A stretch of 7,225 nucleotides of DNA. Source: Planctomycetota bacterium (GTDB lineage: Bacteria > Planctomycetota > UBA1135 > UBA2386). Both the position numbers and the translations under genes were made by a program. The notes under the pieces are model-generated. The model saw only the letters and a list, made by a program, of their open reading frames with translations. It made no database searches and was not told the DNA's origin. The DNA lies in NCBI GenBank assembly GCA_947455805.1, contig CANGSN010000147.1, positions 1 through 7,225 on the forward strand, read 5' to 3'. Position 1 is the stretch's first letter, and each line of letters opens with the position of its first letter. Positions 1 to 4,933 of this stretch are shown here, piece by piece.

Positions 1-2
1 AC

Positions 3-290
3 CCGGGGCACGCGTTCGGCGACGCGCTGCTGCTGCAGGGCCGCAGCCGGTTCCTGCTCGGCGAGCCGCGCGGCCTCGAGCTGCTGCGCCAGCACGAACG
101 GCAGCACGGCGGCGGCGCGCGCAGCCACGTCTGGCTCGCCGAAGCGCTGCTGCGCGCCGGCGAGCGAGAGGCGGCGGTGGCGGCCCTGCGGATCGCAGCG
201 CAGAAGCCGACGCGGCGCACCACCGCCGAAGAGGGTCTGTTCCGCGCCCGGGCGCGGGTGCGGCTGTGGCGCCGCGGAGGTGGCTCGTGA
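3..290 (+). CDS. C-terminal end of a helical-repeat (TPR-like) protein, 5' truncated by the window
   Basis: An open frame enters from the left edge and ends at the TGA at 288-290; the first complete codon is at 3-5, and 95 residues are visible. The sequence is rich in Ala, Leu, Arg and Glu in short amphipathic helices. The stretch around residues 44-66 (WLAEALLRAGEREAAVAALR) has the spacing of a tetratricopeptide-type helix pair, with small residues where the helices would pack. The tail is Arg-rich and ends in GGGS, as expected for a disordered end. Its stop overlaps the GTG start of the downstream rhomboid gene (GTGA, 287-290), so the two are probably co-transcribed and translationally coupled. 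TPR-like is inferred from pattern only; the true domain content lies outside the window. That this is the real frame is supported by the overlap and by strongly coding-like GC3 composition. Confidence 0.72.
   Translation, partial: PGHAFGDALLLQGRSRFLLGEPRGLELLRQHERQHGGGARSHVWLAEALLRAGEREAAVAALRIAAQKPTRRTTAEEGLFRARARVRLWRRGGGS
276..281 (+). promoter_or_regulatory. Shine-Dalgarno site deciding the rhomboid start
   Basis: GGAGGT, a near-perfect anti-SD complement, lies five bases before the GTG at 287. The upstream in-frame GTG at 266 has no such site. The site sits inside the end of the preceding gene, consistent with coupled translation. It favours 287 as the start. Confidence 0.75.
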
Positions 291-1057
291 GCGATCCGTG
301 GCGCCGTCTCGACGAGATCCCGGTGACGCTGGTGGTCGTCATCGCCTACGTGACGCTGTTCGTCGTCTGCCGACCGTTCGACGACCCCACCGAGTTTCGG
401 CAACGGCTGGCCGACTACGGATGGCTCAGCGGATCGCGCGTCGCCGCCGGTGAGCCGTGGCGCTTGCTCTCGTACGCGTTCCTGCACGGCAACGTGCTGC
501 ACCTGCTGTTCAACCTGTCGACGCTGCTGAGCGTCGGGCCGGCACTCGAACGCACCCTCGGCAGCGTGCGGTTCCTGCTGCTTTACGTGATCTCGGCCCT
601 CGGCGGCGGCCTCGGCACGTGCCTTCTCTACCCACCGGGCGACCCCGTCGTCGGCGGCTCCGGCGCGCTGTTCGGCATGCTCGGCTGTGCCATCTCCCTG
701 AACATGCGCTCCGGTCGCCACCTGCTGGCGTTCCTCGATTTCGAAGGGCCGCGCCGACTGATGGCGAACGTCGCCCTGAACCTGGCGATCGGCTACTTCC
801 TGCCGTTCATCAGCAACACCTGCCACGTCGGCGGTCTGATCGCGGGCTTCGTGCTGACGTTCTTGTGGCTCGCGCCAGGCCGTCCCTCGGCGCTCCAGTG
901 GGCGTGGCGGTTGGCGACCACGGCGCTGCTGGCCTCGTTGACGTTCGCGGCCCTGCTGCCCGTCACCCGCCACGACTGGCTCGATCGGGCACGAGAAGCC
1001 GAGAGCGACCCAGCCCGCAAGGCCGCACTCGGTCGTGCGCAGCGCCTGAGTGACTGA
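287..1057 (+). CDS. Rhomboid family intramembrane serine protease
   Basis: A 256-residue polytopic membrane protease that should cleave transmembrane segments of other membrane proteins in the cytoplasmic membrane. Seen in the sequence, numbered from the GTG at 287: a hydrophobic helix at 11-28; the family signature HGNVLHLLFN with His67, His72 and Asn76; GGSGALFG carrying the nucleophile Ser125; and NTCHVGGLIAG with the general base His180. Both members of the Ser-His dyad are therefore present and the enzyme looks active. Hydrophobic segments at about 11-28, 58-84, 95-115, 123-140, 160-174, 179-195 and 210-226 give six core helices plus one C-terminal to the catalytic His (6+1 order). The tail after 226 is charged and soluble. 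The start at 287 is chosen for its GGAGGT site and GTGA overlap with the upstream gene; 266 is the alternative, adding seven residues. The substrate is unknown. Confidence 0.93.
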   Translation: MSDPWRRLDEIPVTLVVVIAYVTLFVVCRPFDDPTEFRQRLADYGWLSGSRVAAGEPWRLLSYAFLHGNVLHLLFNLSTLLSVGPALERTLGSVRFLLLYVISALGGGLGTCLLYPPGDPVVGGSGALFGMLGCAISLNMRSGRHLLAFLDFEGPRRLMANVALNLAIGYFLPFISNTCHVGGLIAGFVLTFLWLAPGRPSALQWAWRLATTALLASLTFAALLPVTRHDWLDRAREAESDPARKAALGRAQRLSD

Positions 1058-1065
1058 CGCGCAGC

Positions 1066-1129
1066 GCCAGGATCACCGCCTGGCAACCATCGCGCTCGTG
1101 CCGCGCGCGGCGGTGCGCTCATCCGCCGC
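1066..1129. terminator. Convergent spacer with two stem-loops, possible bidirectional terminator
   Basis: The rhomboid gene and gltX converge on a 75-base spacer (1058-1132). It holds two perfect stems: GCCAGG/CCTGGC (1066-1071 with 1079-1084, seven-base loop) and GCGGCGG/CCGCCGC (1107-1113 with 1123-1129, nine-base loop). Neither is followed by a T run on either strand, so a standard intrinsic terminator is not shown. Position between convergent genes is the main argument. Confidence 0.35.
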
Positions 1130-1132
1130 CGC

Positions 1133-2674
1133 TCACCGCGCCGCCGCCTGCAGTCGCTCGACGCACGCGGTCTTGCCGAGCAGGAACAGCACGTCGAACA
1201 GGCCCGGGCCCTTGTCGGTGCCGGTCAGCGCGGCCCGCAGCGGGTGCACGAAGCTGCCGAACTTGATGCCGAGGCGCTCGACGAAGGCGCGCATGTCGCG
1301 CTCGATCGCCGCCGGCGTCCAGAACGCACACGCCGGCTCGGCGGCGTCCTTCCGGGTCGGCAGCGCCACCGCGTCGTCGACGCCCTGCCGATCGGCCGGC
1401 CAGCTCGGCGGCAGGTTGCAGCCGGCGAGATGCTCGGCGTAGGCCAAGAGCCACTGCTTGCCGGCGGGCTCCTTCGCCAGGTTCTTCTGCGCCGCCTCGT
1501 CGAGCGGCGGCATCGCGAACAGCCAGCCGAGCTTGCCGGCGAGTTCGCTCAGGATCGCGATGCGCTCCTGGTAGCAGGCGACGCCGTTCTGCAGCCAGCT
1601 GCCGTGCGAAGCGAACGCCGCCGCCGGCACCGCGCCCTCGAGCCACGGCCGCGCCCGCTGCAGCAGTTCGCGCGGCGTCCAGCGCCGCACGTACTCGCCG
1701 CACATCCAGCGCAGCTTCTCCTCGTCGAACTTGCTCGGCGACTTGCCGATGCCGTCGATGCGAAACGCCGCGACCATCTCGTCGCGCGAGAACACGTCGC
1801 GATCGCCGGAGAAGCTCCAGCCGAGCAGCGCGATGTAGTTGAAGATGCCCTCGGCCGGGAACCCCTTGTCCCGGTAGTCCAGCATGTTGGTGTCGGCGTC
1901 GCGCTTGCTGAGCTTCTTGCCTTCCTTGTTCAGGATCAGCGGGATGTGCGCGTACTGCGGGCACTCGGCGCCGAGCGCCTCGAACAAGAGGCGCTGCTTG
2001 ATGCCGTTCTGGAAGTGCTCGTTGCCGCGCACGACGTGCGTGATGCGCATGCCGATGTCGTCGACGACGCAGGCGAAGTTGTAGAGCGGCACGCCGTCGG
2101 GCCGCAGCATCACCCAGTCGTCGAAGTCGCGCGTGTTGACCTCGACGTCGCCGAGGATCAGGTCGTGCACCTGCATGGTGCGCGCGTCCGGCATGCGGAA
2201 GCGCACGTTCGGCTGCCGGCCCTGGCTCACGAACTCGCGGCGCTGCTCGTCGGTGAGCGTGCGGCAACGGCGGTTGTAGCCGGTGAAGCCGACCTTCTGC
2301 GCCTCGAGTTCCTTGCGGCCGACCTCGATCTCCTCGGGCGTGCAGTAGCAGAGGTAAGCATGGCCCGAAGCCAGCAGCCGGTCGGCGGTCTCGCGGTAGA
2401 GCGGCAGCCGCTGCATCTGGAAGTAGGGGCCGTACGCGCCGCCCTTCTCCGGGCCCTCGTCCCAGTCGATGCCGAGCCAGCGCAGGCCGGCCAGGATGAT
2501 CTGCAGCGACGCGTCGGTGCTGCGCGCCTGGTCGGTGTCTTCGATGCGCAGCAGGAACGTGCCGCCGAGCGCACGCGCCGCGGCCCAGTTGTACATCGCC
2601 GTGCGCGCACCGCCGAGGTGCAGCGGACCGGTCGGGGACGGAGCGAAACGCAGGCGCGGCGTCGGGTGGATCAT
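1133..2674 (-). CDS. gltX: Glutamyl-tRNA synthetase
   Basis: A 513-residue cytoplasmic class I aminoacyl-tRNA synthetase that charges tRNA-Glu with glutamate using ATP. Seen: the N-terminal RFAPSPTGPLHLGGART with the HIGH-type motif HLGG at 19-22; RIEDTD at 43-48; the KMSKS-type loop KLSKR at 254-258; NYIALLGWS at 279-287; and a C-terminal end containing HPLRAALTG and GLFDVLFLLGK, typical of this family. Cys109, Cys111, Tyr133 and Cys137 form a C-x-C-x21-Y-x3-C pattern like the zinc site of E. coli GluRS. The protein is some 40 residues longer than E. coli GluRS, part of it apparently an insertion near 419-450. The ATG at 2674 is chosen because the conserved N-terminus begins within ten residues; an open frame continues upstream to 2917 but overlaps the phosphatase gene. 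No Shine-Dalgarno is visible. It lies 94 bases after the phosphatase stop, same direction, so may share a transcript. Whether it also charges tRNA-Gln cannot be read from the sequence. Confidence 0.97.
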   Translation of the reverse strand: MIHPTPRLRFAPSPTGPLHLGGARTAMYNWAAARALGGTFLLRIEDTDQARSTDASLQIILAGLRWLGIDWDEGPEKGGAYGPYFQMQRLPLYRETADRLLASGHAYLCYCTPEEIEVGRKELEAQKVGFTGYNRRCRTLTDEQRREFVSQGRQPNVRFRMPDARTMQVHDLILGDVEVNTRDFDDWVMLRPDGVPLYNFACVVDDIGMRITHVVRGNEHFQNGIKQRLLFEALGAECPQYAHIPLILNKEGKKLSKRDADTNMLDYRDKGFPAEGIFNYIALLGWSFSGDRDVFSRDEMVAAFRIDGIGKSPSKFDEEKLRWMCGEYVRRWTPRELLQRARPWLEGAVPAAAFASHGSWLQNGVACYQERIAILSELAGKLGWLFAMPPLDEAAQKNLAKEPAGKQWLLAYAEHLAGCNLPPSWPADRQGVDDAVALPTRKDAAEPACAFWTPAAIERDMRAFVERLGIKFGSFVHPLRAALTGTDKGPGLFDVLFLLGKTACVERLQAAAR

Positions 2675-2768
2675 CGGGGGCGAACAGGATCGCGCATCGC
2701 CGCTCACGAGGGAAGAGCGCGCCGGCTGGGCCACCGGCCGCCCCGGCCCGGTGCGTCCGGGGCCCGCG

Positions 2769-3392
2769 TCAGGGCAGCAGGCCCAACGCTTCCAGGTGCC
2801 AACCGCCACCGGCGTCGGCGGCGACCACGCTGACGCTCGCCAGCTCGACGCCGAACGCATCGGGCGCGCCGGCCGGCACCCGCAGCAGCGCCCGCAACGC
2901 CTGCCGGACGGTACCACGATGCGACACCACCAGCACGTCGCCGCTCCACGGCTCGCCGGCGAGTTCGTGCATCGCCGCGGCGACGCGGGCCGCGAAGGCC
3001 GTGCGCGGCTCGCCGTCGGGGAACCCGTCGACGTGGCCGGCGCGATGCGAGGCGAGGAAGCCGGGGAACGCGCGTTCGATCTCCGCTTCGGTCATGCCTT
3101 CGCATGCGCCGAACGAGATCTCGCGCAGCCGTTCCTCCACGTGGAGCGGCGCCCGCTCGACCCCGCAGGCCGCAGCCAGGATCGCCGCCGACTCGATGGC
3201 GCGCTGCAGCGGCGAGTGCACGATGCGCACGAACGGCACGTGCTGCATCAGCGGCGCGAGCGCGCGGATCTGCGCGCGGCCCTGGTCGCTCAGCCGCACG
3301 TCGTTGCGGCCGTGGAAGCGGATCGACGACTGGCCTTCGGTCTCGCCGTGGCGCACGAGCCACAGCCGGCGCGGCGACACGAACCCGCTCAC
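2769..3392 (-). CDS. Histidine phosphatase (phosphoglycerate mutase-like) family protein
   Basis: A 207-residue cytoplasmic protein of branch 1 of the histidine phosphatase superfamily, which transfers phosphate through a phosphohistidine. Seen: VRHGE with the catalytic RHG at 14-16 (His15), Arg64 in HSPLQRA, the acid Glu91 in LREISFG, and His158 in VVSHRG. This is the complete catalytic set, so it should be active. The size fits small phosphatases (CobC-like alpha-ribazole phosphatases, broad-specificity GpmB-like enzymes) rather than the larger cofactor-dependent mutase, but the substrate cannot be assigned; no cobalamin genes lie nearby. The GTG at 3392 overlaps the stop of the upstream coiled-coil gene as GTGA (3389-3392), which argues for translational coupling; there is no Shine-Dalgarno. 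A second GTG at 3380, four codons in, is a less likely start. gltX follows after 94 bases. Confidence 0.9.
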   Translation of the reverse strand: MSGFVSPRRLWLVRHGETEGQSSIRFHGRNDVRLSDQGRAQIRALAPLMQHVPFVRIVHSPLQRAIESAAILAAACGVERAPLHVEERLREISFGACEGMTEAEIERAFPGFLASHRAGHVDGFPDGEPRTAFAARVAAAMHELAGEPWSGDVLVVSHRGTVRQALRALLRVPAGAPDAFGVELASVSVVAADAGGGWHLEALGLLP

Positions 3393-4330
3393 TGGAACAG
3401 CTGCAGCGCGATCAGGGCGCCGATGCCGAGCACGACGAGGCCGATGCCGGCGAGCACCGCGCGGTTCCAGCCGGCGTGCTCGCGCACGACCTGCTGCAGG
3501 CGATTCGACTGGTCTTCGTGGGTGCGCCGCAGCGACGCCAAGGCTTCGTCGTGCGAACGCTCCAGCGTCTTCATGCCGGTCGCGGCGGCCTCCTTCAGCT
3601 CGCCGACCGCGGCGCGCTGCGAACTGGCGATGCCGGTGGCGAGATCCTTCAGTTCGCCGTCGCGCTTCTCGGCCAGCTGCTGCGTTGTGCGCACGTGCTG
3701 TTCGCCGTGCTGCACCATCTGCCCCATCGCCGAGTGGATGCGATCCATCGTCGCCTGGAACTCGCGCACGGTCTCGGAGGTACGCTCGTCGGTGGCGGCG
3801 GCGCGGGCGAGTGCGTTCTCGACGTTCTCGAGCAGGTTCGGCAGCCGCGCCATCGTCGTCGCCAGCTGCTCGCCGAGCACGTTCTGCCGCTCCATCTGCG
3901 TCGACAGCGCACGCAGCGTGTCGAGCTGCTGTTGGCCGAGCGTCGGCAGCTGCACCAGAGCCCCCGTCGCCGCGACGATCTTCGACAGCTGGTCGTCGAC
4001 GCGCGCCTGCGAACCACGCAGCAGAGTCGTCAGTTCGTGGAAGTGCGTGCCGAGTGCGGTCATCGCCTCTTCGCGGTCGGACATCTTGCGGGTCGAACGC
4101 GCGTCGACCGGCGCTTCGCTCGCGACCTCGCGCCCGGCGCGCTCCGGCTCGACGCGCTGCACGGCCGTCGGACGCAGGTTCGGCGGCGGCACCGACGTCG
4201 TCGTCGCAGGCTTGCCGAGCGCCTTGCCCGCTGGCGTCGTGCCACCGTTGCCACCGGCCTCGACCCGCACTCCCGAACCCGAGCCAAAGCGATCCTTCAA
4301 ACGCTGGAAGAACGATCCCTGCTTCACCAT
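3389..4330 (-). CDS. Predicted tail-anchored coiled-coil membrane protein, function unknown
   Basis: I do not recognise a named family for this 313-residue protein. Seen, in order: a short basic amphipathic start (FFQRLKDRF); a low-complexity Gly/Pro/Thr/Ala-rich linker at about 17-80; a long, heptad-like helical region at about 85-285, rich in Gln, Glu, Leu, Thr and Arg with no long break; and a single hydrophobic helix at 291-310 ending three residues from the C-terminus. That is tail-anchored topology, with the coiled coil most likely in the cytoplasm. The coiled coil resembles the helical hairpins of chemoreceptors or MotB/laminin-like rods in composition only. The ATG at 4330 is chosen because coding-like composition and the basic amphipathic start begin here; an in-frame ATG at 4489 would add 53 residues of poor-looking sequence. 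A weak AGGA lies ten bases upstream. Its stop overlaps the phosphatase GTG, so the two are probably coupled and may act together. Function is unknown. Confidence 0.8.
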   Translation of the reverse strand: MVKQGSFFQRLKDRFGSGSGVRVEAGGNGGTTPAGKALGKPATTTSVPPPNLRPTAVQRVEPERAGREVASEAPVDARSTRKMSDREEAMTALGTHFHELTTLLRGSQARVDDQLSKIVAATGALVQLPTLGQQQLDTLRALSTQMERQNVLGEQLATTMARLPNLLENVENALARAAATDERTSETVREFQATMDRIHSAMGQMVQHGEQHVRTTQQLAEKRDGELKDLATGIASSQRAAVGELKEAAATGMKTLERSHDEALASLRRTHEDQSNRLQQVVREHAGWNRAVLAGIGLVVLGIGALIALQLFQ

Positions 4331-4644
4331 GGTGCGCCCGTCCTGCGCAGCGCCGACCGACGCCGCGAAGCCCGACAGTGCCCCCCGTTGCATGGCGCCG
4401 GTCGTCCGGCGCGGTCCACGCAGCGAGACCGTGAGGCCCGTCGATCCGTTCGACACTACCGGAGGTTCCGCACGTCGACCAGCCGCCAACGTGAGAAGAA
4501 ACCGTGAGCGGGTGCGGTGAGTTCGTGCTTGAACTTGTCGATCTCGTCGCTAACTTCCTCGCTCCCTTCACGCGACGAAGGGTCGCTGGTGGTCTTCGGA
4601 CTCCTGGCGATGCCTCGCCGCGCCGACGGACCTGGCTCCCGCGC
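4331..4644. other. 314-base gene-free stretch between the coiled-coil gene and tRNA-Ala
   Basis: This should hold the start signals of the minus-strand operon and of the plus-strand tRNA. I see no convincing coding frame: frames extending the coiled-coil gene upstream, and plus-strand frames running into the tRNA, have no matching start signals or recognisable protein. Its right half is noticeably less GC-rich than neighbouring genes. It contains a small stem CCCTTC/GAAGGG (4564-4569 with 4577-4582, seven-base loop), a possible promoter for the tRNA at 4529-4556, and the left arm of the tRNA-flanking inverted repeat (4627-4639). No clear promoter for the minus-strand genes was found. Confidence 0.6.
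4529..4556 (+). promoter_or_regulatory. Candidate sigma-70 type promoter for tRNA-Ala
   Basis: TTGAAC at 4529-4534 and TAACTT at 4551-4556 are separated by 16 bases and lie in a locally AT-richer patch. The -35 box matches four of six consensus bases and the -10 box three, including the first two and the last. Transcription from here would give a leader of roughly 80 bases before the tRNA, which includes the left arm of the flanking repeat. By eye only. Confidence 0.25.
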
Positions 4645-4737
4645 GGGGAGTTAGCTCAGTTGGTAGAGCGCGACAATGGCATTGTCGAGGTCAGGGGTTC
4701 GACTCCCCTACTCTCCACCACTTCGGAGCCAGGTCCG
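4627..4737. repeat. Perfect 13-bp inverted repeat bracketing the tRNA
   Basis: CGGACCTGGCTCC at 4627-4639 is exactly complementary to GGAGCCAGGTCCG at 4725-4737. The arms stand five bases before the tRNA 5' end (4640-4644) and four bases after the encoded CCA (4721-4724). In a precursor transcript they could pair into a helix stacked beyond the acceptor stem, across a small 5x4 internal loop. No target-site duplication is visible outside the arms. Confidence 0.85.
4645..4720 (+). tRNA. tRNA-Ala (anticodon GGC), CCA encoded
   Basis: All parts of a 76-base tRNA are present. The acceptor stem is GGGGAGT (4645-4651) with ACTCTCC (4710-4716); the D arm is GCTC/GAGC (4654-4657, 4666-4669); the anticodon arm is CGACA/TGTCG (4671-4675, 4683-4687) around the loop ATGGCAT; the variable loop is five bases; and the T arm AGGGG/CCCCT (4693-4697, 4705-4709) encloses TTCGACT. 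U33 is in place and the anticodon 4678-4680 reads GGC, decoding GCC and GCU alanine codons. The third acceptor pair is G3:U70, the classic alanyl-tRNA synthetase identity element, which independently confirms alanine. The discriminator is A73 and CCA is encoded at 4718-4720. It stands alone, opposite in direction to its neighbours. Confidence 0.98.
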
Positions 4738-4852
4738 GCCCCCCAGGGCTCGTCCGCTGCGCCACCTGCAGGCGGGAAGCAACGCGGCACGCCCATCGTC
4801 TGTCCAGGTCCAGCATGACGGGCGAGCCTCATCCAGGGCCTGATGCTCGGCT

Positions 4853-4884
4853 GTCCGGGTTCTCCCGTGAGGACTTTCCCGGAC
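4853..4884 (-). terminator. Stem-loop downstream of the solute-binding protein gene, possible terminator
   Basis: GTCCGGG (4853-4859) pairs with CCCGGAC (4878-4884) across an 18-base loop, 50 bases past the binding-protein stop and facing the tRNA gene. There is no T run, and the loop is long, so it may equally be an unrelated dyad. It is the best terminator candidate in the spacer 4721-4933, which otherwise holds only the right arm of the tRNA-flanking repeat, an imperfect dyad around 4824-4847, and no credible gene. Confidence 0.25.
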
Positions 4885-4933
4885 CTGGTCGGCCATCCCT
4901 CCATCCTCAGCCAGCGGGAGACCGCGGGCGCGG

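Noticed and set aside
2732..2753. Stem CACCGG/CCGGTG between the phosphatase and gltX as a terminator
   Set aside because: Only six base pairs with a ten-base GC loop and no T run; easily expected by chance at this base composition.
1244..2833. Long plus-strand open frame of 529 codons
   Set aside because: It is antisense to gltX and arises from GC-rich codon bias; the opposite strand carries the unmistakable synthetase motifs.
2675..2917. 81-codon N-terminal extension of gltX
   Set aside because: It overlaps the end of the phosphatase gene, is Arg/Cys/Pro-rich and precedes the conserved synthetase N-terminus, which begins right after the ATG at 2674.
2469..4520. Long plus-strand open frame of 683 codons
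   Set aside because: It runs antisense across gltX, the phosphatase and the coiled-coil gene, with a Cys/Ser/Arg-rich composition typical of a shadow frame.
4627..4737. Small inverted-repeat transposable element (MITE) carrying the tRNA
   Set aside because: The arms could pass for terminal repeats, but there is no target-site duplication outside them and no second copy in the window.
4504..4818. Plus-strand open frame across the tRNA (104 codons)
   Set aside because: Its middle is simply the tRNA read as protein; start signals and homology-like features are lacking.
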